Assembly: GCA_902790885.1 (NCBI GenBank)
Contig: CADATR010000003.1
Coordinates: 1-33,451 of the forward strand
From: an uncultured Eubacteriales bacterium
GTDB taxonomy: Bacteria > Bacillota_A > Clostridia > Peptostreptococcales > Anaerovoracaceae
Direction: 5' to 3'
Length of the DNA stretch: 33,451 nucleotides
The position numbers and the translations under genes were made by a program. Within the stretch, counting starts at the first letter, position 1; every line of letters begins with the position of its first letter. Shown in pieces: positions 16,866 through 25,979 of the stretch. Below the pieces are notes generated by a model. That model did not search any database, was not told the DNA's origin, and saw only the letters and a list, made by a program, of their open reading frames with translations.

Positions 16866-18311
16866 ATGGCTAAGAAAAATATACTTTTCGCGGCATTCGA
16901 AGCATCACCTTTTATCAAGACCGGCGGCCTCGGAGATGTATCCGGGGCTTTGCCTGTACATCTCAGAAACGATGAGTTCGACGTCAGGGTAATTCTGCCG
17001 CTCATAAGCTCTATACCTGAAGATTACAAGAGCAGAATGAAATTCGTTACCAGCTATGAGGTGCCGCTCGGATGGAGAAAACAGTACTGCGGACTTTTTA
17101 CGCTCATGAAAGGCGGGGTCAAGTACTACTTTCTTGACAACGAGTACTACTTCAAGCGCGGTCAGATATACGGAGAGTTTGACGACGCTGAACGTGTGGC
17201 GTTTTTTTCCAAGGCCGTGCTGGAGACAGTAAAGTACATAGCAAAGAATTTCAGGCCTGATATCATTCACTGCAATGACTGGCATACCGCGCTGATACCG
17301 GTTTACTTAAGAGAGCTGTATAAGGAAGACCCTCTCTTCGACCGTATCCGCACCGTGTTCACCATACACAACCTGAAGTTCCAGGGCATGTACAGCAATT
17401 ATGTGACCGGCGACGTATGCGGACTGGCAGGAACTCCTGCTGAAGAGCAGATGTCTCATTTCGGCGCAGTAAACTTCCTGAAAGGTGCTGTCATTTACTC
17501 AGATGCTGTTACAACTGTCAGCCCTACTTATGCTGAGGAGATATGCACTTCGGCTTACGGCGAGGGACTCGACGGTCTGTTCAGGGAGATGCAGTATAAG
17601 CTGAGCGGCCTCATCAACGGTATAGACCGCAAAAGCTACGACCCTGCGACAGACAAGGCACTGGCGGTCAATTACGATGAGAACAGCCTTGAAAAGAAGG
17701 TGCTCAACAAGCTGGCCCTGCAGAAGGAGCTCGGACTTGAAGAGGATCCTGATATGCCTCTCTTCGCGATGGTGAGCCGTCTCACAACACAGAAGGGAGC
17801 GAATCTTATCGCCGACCTCATGCCTGTGTTCAGAGAAAGAAAGATGCAGCTTGCCGTACTCGGGACCGGTGACTACCTCTATGAGCACGCGATAGCTGAC
17901 TTCGCGTATCATAATCAGTCAAGGTTTGCAGCGCGCATAACCTTCGACGAGAAGCTCTCAAGAAGGTACTACGCCGGCGCTGACGTCTTCCTGATGCCTT
18001 CCGAATTCGAACCTTGCGGTCTGGCGCAGATGATATCCATGCGCTACGGAACTCTTCCGCTTGTAAGGGAGACCGGCGGGCTTAAGGATACTGTGAAAGG
18101 ATACTGGGACTACGGCAATACAGCCAACGGATTCTCGTTTAAGGATTTCGACGACAACGGACTGCTCAGCGCTGTCGATCTGGCTATCGGCCTCTGGACC
18201 GGACAGAAAGACACGTGGCAGGAGCTGCAGCGCAACGCGGTAAGCATGCATTTCGGCTGGGAGGAATCAGCCGGAAAATACCGTGAATTATACGAGGAAC
18301 TGCTGAGATAG
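16866..18311 (+). CDS. glgA: Glycogen synthase (ADP-glucose)
   Basis: A 481-residue GT5 glycosyltransferase that elongates alpha-1,4-glucan from ADP-glucose. The N-terminal KTGGLGDVSGALP is the ADP-glucose-binding motif; IIHCNDWHTALIPVYLRE, TIHNLKFQG, LINGIDRKSYDPATD and the C-terminal SEFEPCGLAQMISMRYGTLP with RETGGLKDTV follow in the expected order. Length is standard. GGGGTGGGA serves as ribosome site. It sits between glgD and the debranching fusion, completing a full synthesis set. Confidence 0.97.
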   Translation: MAKKNILFAAFEASPFIKTGGLGDVSGALPVHLRNDEFDVRVILPLISSIPEDYKSRMKFVTSYEVPLGWRKQYCGLFTLMKGGVKYYFLDNEYYFKRGQIYGEFDDAERVAFFSKAVLETVKYIAKNFRPDIIHCNDWHTALIPVYLRELYKEDPLFDRIRTVFTIHNLKFQGMYSNYVTGDVCGLAGTPAEEQMSHFGAVNFLKGAVIYSDAVTTVSPTYAEEICTSAYGEGLDGLFREMQYKLSGLINGIDRKSYDPATDKALAVNYDENSLEKKVLNKLALQKELGLEEDPDMPLFAMVSRLTTQKGANLIADLMPVFRERKMQLAVLGTGDYLYEHAIADFAYHNQSRFAARITFDEKLSRRYYAGADVFLMPSEFEPCGLAQMISMRYGTLPLVRETGGLKDTVKGYWDYGNTANGFSFKDFDDNGLLSAVDLAIGLWTGQKDTWQELQRNAVSMHFGWEESAGKYRELYEELLR

Positions 18312-18318
18312 AAACAAT

Positions 18319-21300
18319 ATGACAATAAAACACGATTCAAGAAAACCAGAATACAGAGAGCCCTTCGGAGCGGCGCAAACCGGGACGAAGGTCTCTCTTG
18401 CTATAGAAATAAGTGATCCCGTTCCTGAGAGCGTAAGGCTCATGCTCTGGCATGGCGACGATCCGGAAATCCACTATCTGGAAATGAGCGAAGCGGGAGG
18501 CGGAAGATACACTGTATCTTTTCCGCTGCCTGATGAAGGTTGCCTGGTATGGTACGCGTTTGAGATAGAAACAGAACGCGAGGACGGCAGGGCAGTCTTT
18601 TACTATGGAAACAACATCAGGGATCTTGGCGGAGAGGGGAGACTGTATGTCGATGATCCGCACCGCTATCAGATAACGGTATATAAGGCATCGAAAGTGC
18701 CTGAGTGGTATAAAAACGGGATAGTCTACCAGATATTCCCCGACAGATTCGCGCGCGATGAAGACTGGCGCGAAAGGACAGAAGCCGCAAACGCGAAGAT
18801 CAATGAGAGGCGCAGCGACATGAAGAGGGTCGTGCAGGAGGACTGGACACTGCCGGCTTACTATGTGCGCGATCATTCCGGAAAGGTCACAGAATGGCCA
18901 ATGATGGGCGGCAGCCTTAAGGGCATAGAGGAAAAGCTCGATTATATAAGATCACTCGGAGTAACGTGCATTTACCTGAATCCGGTGTTTGAGGCGTCAT
19001 CAAATCACCGCTATGACACTGGGGATTACATGCGCATAGACGGAGCGCTCGGCACTGATGCTGATTTTGAAGATCTGGCAGCCGCTGCAAGGGCAAGAGG
19101 AATGCGCATAATACTCGACGGAGTGTTCAGCCATACCGGAGCCGACAGCATATACTTCGATAAGGAAGGCAATTACTCAGAGATGCATCCGGATGAGGAG
19201 AACGCCGGCGGAGCGTGGGGCGGTGATGATTCGCCTTACAGGGACTGGTACAAGTTCGATGAAAATGAGCGCTGCGGCTACAAATGCTGGTGGGGCGTTG
19301 AGGATCTGCCTGAGGTAGATGAGAACAACCGCAGCTTCAGGGATTTCATTCTCGGAGAGGATGGAGTCGTTGCCCACTGGATGAAGAAGGGCGCGTCGGG
19401 CTGGAGACTCGATGTAGCGGATGAACTCCCGGATTCTTTCATTGCGGAGACACGGGCAAGGATCAAGGCGACGGACCCTGAAGGCCTTCTGCTTGGAGAA
19501 GTATGGGAAGACGCCAGTAACAAGATCAGCTACGGGGAGCGGCGCAAATACTTCATGGGTGATGAGCTCGATTCCACGATGCACTATCCTATTAGAGACA
19601 TACTTCTCGACTACATCAATTTCACCATAGGCTCGTCGGGAGCGGCTGAGAGGATGATGAACATCGCGGAAAACTATCCGCCTGAGAATTTCTATGCTGC
19701 GCTCAATCTTCTCGGGAGCCATGACAGGGCCCGCATCATGACGATGATGGCGGCTGAAGAGGACTACAGCTCGGCAACAAAAAAAGTAAAGCTGCTTTCC
19801 ACGCTTCAGTACTGTCTGCCGGGAGTGCCGTGCGTTTACTATGGTGATGAAGCCGGTCTGCTCGGAGGAACTGATCCAGAAAACAGAAGCGGATTCCCGT
19901 GGGGCTTCGAAAATCTCGACCTCGGATATCACTACAGGATGCTTGGCCTTATGTATGATGAGCACCCGGCTCTGAAGGAAGGAGGATTCGAGATCCTCTC
20001 GGGAAAATACGGAATAGCTGAAGACATTCTCGCGTTCACCCGAAGCGGCAGGGATGCCGCGGGTACAGAGGAGACTCTGCTCGTTCTGGCAAACAGACGA
20101 TACGAGCCTTTTGAGGTGGATCTCAGAAACATAGACGGACTCAAAGGCGCTTACGCACTTGAACTTCTGACATCAGAGGAGATGACTCCGGATGAAGACG
20201 GAAGCCTCGGCATCATAAGGATGGACAGCCTGTCTTCAATGGTGATAAGCATCAGAGCTGAAAAGCCTGCGGCAGAAGACCTTGGCAGAAGCGCCGGCGT
20301 CATCTGCCATATAAGCTCGCTGCCTGAGGGAAAGCTGGGCAAGGGAGCGAGAGACTTCGTCGATGAGATAGCCTCCGCAGGATTCACCATCTGGCAGGTG
20401 CTTCCTGTGAATCCGGCCGGTCAGGGGAATTCTCCGTACAGCAGCTTTGCTGCGTTTGCGGGAGAGCCGGCATTCATCGATTACAGCGAACTGCCGGATA
20501 CAGAAGGCTATTACGAATTCATCAAGAATAACGATTACTGGCTGCACGACTACATCGCGTTCAATCTCATAAAAGAGATGAATGACGGAAAGCCGTGGTA
20601 TGAATGGCCGGAGAAATACAAAAATGCGGACCCGCTCGAATTCATAGGCACGCTCAGCGAAGAGCAGAAGAAAAAGGCGAGCAAGCTTGTGGGAGAGCAG
20701 TACTGCTTCTTCTCACAGTGGAACGATCTCAAGGCCTATGCGAATTCAAAAGGCGTCCGCCTGATGGGCGACCTGCCGATGTACATGGCTGCTGATTCGG
20801 CCGATGTATGGGCAAACAAGCGCCTGTTCAGGATGGACAACGCGGGCAGGCAGAGCGTGCATGCCGGAGTACCGCCTGATGCGTTCAGCAATGAAGGTCA
20901 GGACTGGGGCAACCCGCTTTACGACTGGAAGGTGCTCGAAGAGGACGGGTACGGCTGGTGGCTGAGGAGGATACGTCAGTGCGCCGAGCGCTTTGACATA
21001 CTCAGGATTGATCATTTCAGAGGCCTTTCCGAGTACTACGCCATCCCTGAGGGCAAAGACCCTAAGGAAGGCTGCTGGCAGCACAGCGCGGGACTCAGAT
21101 TCCTGGCTGATGTACGCGGCATACTCAGGGCCGAAGGTTTCGGAATGAAGCTTCTGGCTGAAGATCTCGGACATCTCGACGCCGGGGTGAAGAACCTGCT
21201 TAAGCTCAGCGGGCTTCCGGGAATGGATATCTGGCAGTTCTCTGCAGAAGACATGAGGCACATGAGTGACAATGAGCCTGAAAAGGCCGCGCACAGGGCC

Positions 21301-21639
21301 TTCTACACCGGAACACATGATAATAATACACTGCTGGGCTTCCTGAAAGAAAAGGATGGCGGAGAGCACAGCAGCGGGAATGGTTCTCCGGAAATGGGAA
21401 GCACGGTCGAAGCTCTTGCTGTAATACGCAGGATATATGAGAGTCCTGCCGCGCTTGCCATGCTGCAGGTGCAGGATGTGCTCATGCTTGGAGAAGAAGC
21501 ACGAATGAACGTACCGGGAATACCAGAAGGCAACTGGACCTGGAAAATGCCGGGAGAGACTGTAAAGGAAGCATTCAGGGAAGCCTCCTCGCGACTGGGA
21601 TGGTTCAGGGCTCTGGCGGAAAGAACAGGACGCAAATAA
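18319..21639 (+). CDS. Fused GH13 debranching enzyme and GH77 4-alpha-glucanotransferase
   Basis: An 1106-residue two-enzyme fusion. Residues 1-130 form a beta-sandwich N-terminal domain. Residues ~130-560 form a GH13 barrel with DGVFSHTG, GWRLDVADELP (nucleophile Asp near 364), GEVWEDASN (Glu near 393) and LLGSHDRAR. Residues ~655-1106 are a complete MalQ (GH77) module: AGVICHISSLPEG, LMGDLPMYMAADSADVW, DILRIDHFRG (Asp near 897), LLAEDLGHLD (Glu) and YTGTHDNNTLLGFL. The first half resembles neopullulanase/GlgX-type enzymes, so it probably removes branches or stubs that the second half then disproportionates. Each half keeps its catalytic residues. The ribosome site is weak, so the gene may depend on translation of glgA, 7 bases upstream. 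Confidence 0.93.
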   Translation: MTIKHDSRKPEYREPFGAAQTGTKVSLAIEISDPVPESVRLMLWHGDDPEIHYLEMSEAGGGRYTVSFPLPDEGCLVWYAFEIETEREDGRAVFYYGNNIRDLGGEGRLYVDDPHRYQITVYKASKVPEWYKNGIVYQIFPDRFARDEDWRERTEAANAKINERRSDMKRVVQEDWTLPAYYVRDHSGKVTEWPMMGGSLKGIEEKLDYIRSLGVTCIYLNPVFEASSNHRYDTGDYMRIDGALGTDADFEDLAAAARARGMRIILDGVFSHTGADSIYFDKEGNYSEMHPDEENAGGAWGGDDSPYRDWYKFDENERCGYKCWWGVEDLPEVDENNRSFRDFILGEDGVVAHWMKKGASGWRLDVADELPDSFIAETRARIKATDPEGLLLGEVWEDASNKISYGERRKYFMGDELDSTMHYPIRDILLDYINFTIGSSGAAERMMNIAENYPPENFYAALNLLGSHDRARIMTMMAAEEDYSSATKKVKLLSTLQYCLPGVPCVYYGDEAGLLGGTDPENRSGFPWGFENLDLGYHYRMLGLMYDEHPALKEGGFEILSGKYGIAEDILAFTRSGRDAAGTEETLLVLANRRYEPFEVDLRNIDGLKGAYALELLTSEEMTPDEDGSLGIIRMDSLSSMVISIRAEKPAAEDLGRSAGVICHISSLPEGKLGKGARDFVDEIASAGFTIWQVLPVNPAGQGNSPYSSFAAFAGEPAFIDYSELPDTEGYYEFIKNNDYWLHDYIAFNLIKEMNDGKPWYEWPEKYKNADPLEFIGTLSEEQKKKASKLVGEQYCFFSQWNDLKAYANSKGVRLMGDLPMYMAADSADVWANKRLFRMDNAGRQSVHAGVPPDAFSNEGQDWGNPLYDWKVLEEDGYGWWLRRIRQCAERFDILRIDHFRGLSEYYAIPEGKDPKEGCWQHSAGLRFLADVRGILRAEGFGMKLLAEDLGHLDAGVKNLLKLSGLPGMDIWQFSAEDMRHMSDNEPEKAAHRAFYTGTHDNNTLLGFLKEKDGGEHSSGNGSPEMGSTVEALAVIRRIYESPAALAMLQVQDVLMLGEEARMNVPGIPEGNWTWKMPGETVKEAFREASSRLGWFRALAERTGRK

Positions 21640-21658
21640 CGCAGAACGGAGAATCGGA

Positions 21659-22909
21659 ATGATCCGGAATATAGTTTTTGACATAGGTAATGTGCTCATA
21701 GGCTTTGACGCGAAGGGATACCTTATATCGCTTTTCGGTGAGGAAAAAGCCATGCGCGTCGGAAAGGCGGTATTCGGCAGCGGATACTGGCAGGAGCTGG
21801 ACATAGCCAGACTCAGCGAGGAGAGGATACTGGGTCTTTTCTACAGCGCTGCGCCCGATCTCCGCGACGAGATAAAGGAATCATTTGACAGGATAGGTGA
21901 ATGCGTCACCAGGCTGGACTGGCCGACAGCACTGATAGATTCGCTGAAAGAGAAGGGCTACAGAGTCTACTTCCTTTCGAACATGTCAGAGCATGTGAAG
22001 GCTTCAAATAAAGCCGCGTTCGATTTCGTCTCCCATATGGACGGGGGCGTGTGGTCGTGCGATGTACATATGATAAAGCCCGATCCCGATATCTACAGGA
22101 GTCTTTTCGATAAATACAGCCTTGTTCCTGAGGAGTGCCTGTTTATAGATGATCACGCTGAAAACATCGCCATGGGAAGAAAGCTTGGAATGAAGGGCAT
22201 CGTTTTCAGAGATCACGATCAGTTTGATGCTGATCTCACCAAGGCTCTGACAAAGGATGCAGGTCACGATAAGCTTACTGTGCTGTGCTATGGCGACTCC
22301 AACACATACGGCTATGATCCGTCCACAAGCGGAAGGTATCCGTATGAAAAGCGCTGGACTACGCTGCTTGGCAGCATGCTGGGAGACAGGTATGAGGTGA
22401 TCGCCGAAGGCCTTAACGGCAGAACGACAGCCTATGACCGGGAAGGAGCGCCGTGGAAGAACGGGGCGTCGAGCCTGATCGCGTGCCTCGGCACCCACAA
22501 GCCTATAGACTACGTAATAATCATGCTGGGCACAAACGACTGCAACGAAGAGCTCGGGCTCTCGGCAGAGGATATCGCGCGGGGCATGGAGACTCTTGTA
22601 GATACAGTCGAACAGGAGGCTCCGGCTCTTCAGGGATATGTGCCTGAGATAATAGTCGCAGCCCCGGCCGCGATACAGGGTGAGCTTGAAAGATCACCTT
22701 TAGCGCATCAGCTTTCAGCGGATTCAGCCGCAAAATCCACAGACATCGGCCATCTGTACAGGGAGATCGCCGCGCATCATTCCGTAAGGTTTGCAGACGC
22801 GACGGATGCTGCGGAGGTATCTGATGACTGCGAGCATCTGACGGAAAAGGGCCACAGGCAGATCGCCGGACTCTTCTGTGAAGCGATAAAATCGGGAGTT
22901 AAGCCATGA
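21659..22909 (+). CDS. HAD phosphatase (YihX-like) fused to SGNH hydrolase
   Basis: 416 residues, two enzymes in one chain. Residues 1-200 are a HAD-IA hydrolase: VFDIGNVLIGF (nucleophile Asp8), FLSNMSEH, KPDPDIYRSLF and FIDDHAENI; the FDxGNV form matches E. coli YihX, an alpha-glucose-1-phosphate phosphatase. Residues ~207-416 are an SGNH/GDSL hydrolase: CYGDSNTYGYD (Ser nucleophile), LNGRTT, LGTNDCNEELG and a C-terminal DCEHLTEKGH with the catalytic Asp/His. The SGNH half could be an esterase or deacetylase. Position after the glycogen genes makes glucose-1-phosphate an attractive HAD substrate, but this is inference. GGAG precedes the ATG; the stop overlaps the next start (ATGA). Confidence 0.88.
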   Translation: MIRNIVFDIGNVLIGFDAKGYLISLFGEEKAMRVGKAVFGSGYWQELDIARLSEERILGLFYSAAPDLRDEIKESFDRIGECVTRLDWPTALIDSLKEKGYRVYFLSNMSEHVKASNKAAFDFVSHMDGGVWSCDVHMIKPDPDIYRSLFDKYSLVPEECLFIDDHAENIAMGRKLGMKGIVFRDHDQFDADLTKALTKDAGHDKLTVLCYGDSNTYGYDPSTSGRYPYEKRWTTLLGSMLGDRYEVIAEGLNGRTTAYDREGAPWKNGASSLIACLGTHKPIDYVIIMLGTNDCNEELGLSAEDIARGMETLVDTVEQEAPALQGYVPEIIVAAPAAIQGELERSPLAHQLSADSAAKSTDIGHLYREIAAHHSVRFADATDAAEVSDDCEHLTEKGHRQIAGLFCEAIKSGVKP

Positions 22910-24612
22910 TAAAATTCAGCGAGATACCGTACTCAAGGCCAGATATCGATGCACTTAAAACAGAGCTGCAGGCACTTACAGATGAGCTGAAGGCAGCGGC
23001 ATCATATGATGAGGCAAAAGCTGCTTTCCTGCGTAAGGATTCACTGGAGCGCCATATCGAATCGGTTTCAACACTGGCGCAGATACGCCATTCCATAGAT
23101 ACACGGGACAAGTTTTATGATGACGAAGTAAGATTCTGGAACATGTCATTTCCGGAGATCCAGGAGTATCTGCAGAAGTGGACGGAGGAGCTGCTGAGAT
23201 CGTCATACCGCGGTGAGCTCGAAGCTGAGTTCGGGGAGGTCATATTCCTTAACGCGGAGATAGATCTTAAGACCTTTGACCCTTCAATAATACCGTTGCT
23301 GCAGGAGGAGAATGATCTTACCATGGAGTACGAGAAGCTCCTCGCAAGTGCACAGATACCTTTCCGCGGAGGTATATATACGATCTCGCAGATATCTCCT
23401 TTCAAGAATGATGCGGATGACGAAACCAGACTTGCCGCCTGGAAGGCTGAGGGAGGCTGGTACAAAGATAATCAGGAGAAACTCGACAGCCTTTATGACA
23501 GGCTTGTTGCCATACGCCATGAAATGAGCCGGGAGCTCGGCCTGAGAGATGCCGTAGAGCTTGGGTATTTCAGGATGACGCGCAACTGCTATGACAGGAA
23601 TGATATAGAAAAGTTCCGCGAGGCAGTGCGTAAGCATATCGTACCGGCAGCAGACAGTATCAGGCGAAGGCAGGCTGAGAGACTAGGGATGAGGTATCCT
23701 CTTAGCTTTGCCGATAATGCTCTTTTGTTCAGATCGGGCAATCCGAAGCCTGCGGGCGACGCGGACTATATTGTCGAAGCGGCCGGAAGGTTCTATGACG
23801 CTCTTTCACCTGAGACCGGGGAGTTTTTCAGAACGATGCGCGAGGGAGAGCTTATGGATCTTCTCTCGACCCAGGGCAAGGAGGGCGGCGGATACTGCAC
23901 CAGCATACACGATTACGAGGTGCCGTTCATATTTGCCAATTTCAACGGCACGCAGGGCGATGTGGAGGTAGTTACCCACGAAGCGGGTCACGCCTTCGCT
24001 GACTGGATGAACAGAAAGCGTGTTCCCCTTGAGACGGTATGGCCGACAATGGAGGGATGTGAGGTGCATTCCATGAGCATGGAGTTCTTTGCGTGGAAGT
24101 CGGCAGAGGATTTCTTCGGAAAGGATGAACGCAAGTATCTTTACAGCCATCTCGCTGATTCATTCCTGTTCATCCCTTACGGAACTATGGTGGATCATTT
24201 TCAGCACAGCGTATATGAACATCCGGAGATGACTCCGGCGGAGCGCCATGCTGAATGGAAGAGACTGCTCGGCATTTACATGCCGTGGCTCAGACTCGAC
24301 GGAGAGATACCGTTCTACTCCGAGGGAATGGGCTGGCAGAGACAGCACCACATCTACTCGAGTCCGTTCTACTACATAGATTATTGTCTGGCTCAGACAG
24401 TTGCTCTTGAATTCTGGGAAATGATGCAGAATGATTATGAAGATGCCTGGGCGCACTATATGGCCTACACCAGACAGGGCGGGTCGGAAGTGTTCACGAA
24501 ACTGCTTAAGAAGGCCGGGCTTGCAAGCCCGTTCGAAGAAGAGACCATACGCGGCATCTGTAAAAATGCCGCTGAATACCTATCGGCATACGACCTCACT
24601 GGAATAGAGTAA
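22906..24612 (+). CDS. M3 family oligoendopeptidase (PepF-like)
   Basis: A 568-residue cytosolic zinc metallopeptidase that cleaves short peptides. The zinc motif VTHEAGHAFADW has its first His near residue 358, and the third ligand lies in EGCEVHSMSMEFF about 30 residues later. The C-terminal part keeps HHIYSSPFYYIDYCLAQ, a typical M3 substrate-binding segment. Length fits PepF/PepB oligoendopeptidases. It is translationally coupled to the HAD-SGNH gene through an ATGA overlap and is the last gene of the long + strand run. Confidence 0.95.
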   Translation: MIKFSEIPYSRPDIDALKTELQALTDELKAAASYDEAKAAFLRKDSLERHIESVSTLAQIRHSIDTRDKFYDDEVRFWNMSFPEIQEYLQKWTEELLRSSYRGELEAEFGEVIFLNAEIDLKTFDPSIIPLLQEENDLTMEYEKLLASAQIPFRGGIYTISQISPFKNDADDETRLAAWKAEGGWYKDNQEKLDSLYDRLVAIRHEMSRELGLRDAVELGYFRMTRNCYDRNDIEKFREAVRKHIVPAADSIRRRQAERLGMRYPLSFADNALLFRSGNPKPAGDADYIVEAAGRFYDALSPETGEFFRTMREGELMDLLSTQGKEGGGYCTSIHDYEVPFIFANFNGTQGDVEVVTHEAGHAFADWMNRKRVPLETVWPTMEGCEVHSMSMEFFAWKSAEDFFGKDERKYLYSHLADSFLFIPYGTMVDHFQHSVYEHPEMTPAERHAEWKRLLGIYMPWLRLDGEIPFYSEGMGWQRQHHIYSSPFYYIDYCLAQTVALEFWEMMQNDYEDAWAHYMAYTRQGGSEVFTKLLKKAGLASPFEEETIRGICKNAAEYLSAYDLTGIE

Positions 24613-24617
24613 AAGCA

Positions 24618-24650
24618 GAAGGCAGGCAGATCAGCTGCCTGCCTTCAGTA
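24618..24650. terminator. Bidirectional terminator between convergent genes
   Basis: GAAGGCAGGCAG (24618-24629) pairs perfectly with CTGCCTGCCTTC (24635-24646), a 12-bp stem with a 5-base loop. On the - strand it is followed by TGCTTTTAC, giving a fair T run; on the + strand the T run is poor. The hairpin overlaps the last codons of the - strand muramidase. Confidence 0.75.
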
Positions 24651-25896
24651 TATCCATATCCACATCTCCGCTGATGCCGGAGATCTTACCCGTGCAGCTT
24701 GCCTGCCACATCAGATACGGACCTTCGTAGTCCGTTTTTTCTGTGTAATGGGCAAGCCAGACAGGCCTTACATCAGTTTCTTCCCAAATGCTCTCAAGAT
24801 GGTTTTTGCTGCCGTAGAGCATGCAGCCGTATCCGGCATGTGACAGCTCATCAGCAAAAGAGTCATACAGCTTGTTGAGCTCATGGAAATTCATACCGTA
24901 ATCCTGAAAATTACCGAAATCTTCCCAGTCAAATGCGATCGGGAAATCAAGATTTGCTCCGTCAAGAGTCTCGATTATCCAGTCTGCTGACGCGCGCACG
25001 AGTTTCTCCGTATTGTCAGTACTGTAAAGATATACGCCGGTTTTCAGTCCGGCCTCCCTGGCATTCTTTAAATTGTTGTAGAATCTTTTATCGGTGTTTA
25101 TCTCTCCGTCGGATGTATATCCTATTCTTATTATCACGAACTCGCAGCCGGCTTTTTTCACCGCCTCGAAGTCGATGTCATCCTGCCAGGCAGAGACATC
25201 TATGCCGAATGAAAGCTTTTCATCCTTATAGGCTGAGACAAAGTCAGCGAAGGCCGTGCGTTCGGAATCATCCTCGTAAACAGGAACTTCATCAGCTACT
25301 TCTACAGTCAGATCCCATTCCGTTATATTGCCCGAGGCATCGGTCACTTTGACGTGGAGAGGGTATTTACCATTCTTCTCCATATCGACCTCCCCGTCGA
25401 CGGATACAGCAGGGGAAGGATCCGCGTTGTCGCCGTAAGCGATCACGTCATTGATGTCGAATTCAGTTCCGCGCTGAAGCACCGCACCGTCCCAGCTCCA
25501 TATCTTTAACGGCGGTATGCTGTCATTTACAGCATATGACATTTTAAACTCCTTTGATGGATTCAGAAGTCCGCCGAACAGAGGCTTTGTGACTGTATAA
25601 ACGACCTCACCGCTGCCTGTCTGATCAGTAGTCAGGAATTCAGCTCCGGCGCTTACCTCTCCATTTGCTTCCTTTACATACTGCATGGATGGAGCGGTTT
25701 CACCGAATTCAACAACAGGCGATTCATCAGTAAAGGTGATTGAAAGCGAGTCATAAGCGGACTTATAAACGTACGCAGTTGTCCCCGCTATGGCAGCAAT
25801 GAGTATCAAAATAAGGATGAGCAGAGCTTTCAGCGGCCCGCGTTTTTTCCTCGTCTTTTTTGTTGCAGTTTCTTCTTTATATCTGTCGCTTCTCAT
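24631..25896 (-). CDS. Membrane-anchored GH25 muramidase
   Basis: A 421-residue cell-surface protein. A basic N-terminus (TKKTRKKRG) and a hydrophobic helix at residues 24-46 form a signal anchor. Residues ~50-215 hold two Ig-like/bacterial surface domains (one with VSVDGEVDMEKNGKYPLHVK and VTDASGNITEW). Residues ~228-421 are the GH25 lysozyme domain: SFGIDVSAWQ, FVIIRIGYTSDG, FPIAFDWEDF with catalytic Asp/Glu, and YLMWQASCTGKISGISGDVD. It would cut the glycan strands of peptidoglycan outside the membrane. AGGGG stands before the ATG, and a promoter is visible upstream. Confidence 0.93.
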   Translation of the reverse strand: MRSDRYKEETATKKTRKKRGPLKALLILILILIAAIAGTTAYVYKSAYDSLSITFTDESPVVEFGETAPSMQYVKEANGEVSAGAEFLTTDQTGSGEVVYTVTKPLFGGLLNPSKEFKMSYAVNDSIPPLKIWSWDGAVLQRGTEFDINDVIAYGDNADPSPAVSVDGEVDMEKNGKYPLHVKVTDASGNITEWDLTVEVADEVPVYEDDSERTAFADFVSAYKDEKLSFGIDVSAWQDDIDFEAVKKAGCEFVIIRIGYTSDGEINTDKRFYNNLKNAREAGLKTGVYLYSTDNTEKLVRASADWIIETLDGANLDFPIAFDWEDFGNFQDYGMNFHELNKLYDSFADELSHAGYGCMLYGSKNHLESIWEETDVRPVWLAHYTEKTDYEGPYLMWQASCTGKISGISGDVDMDILKAGS

Positions 25897-25927
25897 CGGA
25901 TCCCCTCAGTATGGTTAATACCTTTAA

Positions 25928-25956
25928 ATCGTATTATTACACAGCCGCAAAGTCAA
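25928..25956 (-). promoter_or_regulatory. Promoter of the GH25 gene
   Basis: Read on the - strand: TTGACT (complement of 25951-25956) and TACGAT (complement of 25928-25933) with a 17-base spacer. Expected start near 25921 leaves a leader of about 25 bases containing the ribosome site. Its -35 lies 9 bases from the -10 of the opposing ylmH promoter. Confidence 0.6.
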
Positions 25957-25964
25957 ATGCATTA

Positions 25965-25973
25965 TGATACAAT
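25965..25973 (+). promoter_or_regulatory. Extended -10 promoter giving a leaderless ylmH transcript
   Basis: TGATACAAT at 25965-25973 is an extended -10 (TG-n-TACAAT). No recognisable -35 lies 17 bases upstream. The start point expected about 7 bases downstream coincides with the ATG at 25980. Confidence 0.5.
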
Positions 25974-25979
25974 ACGCAT

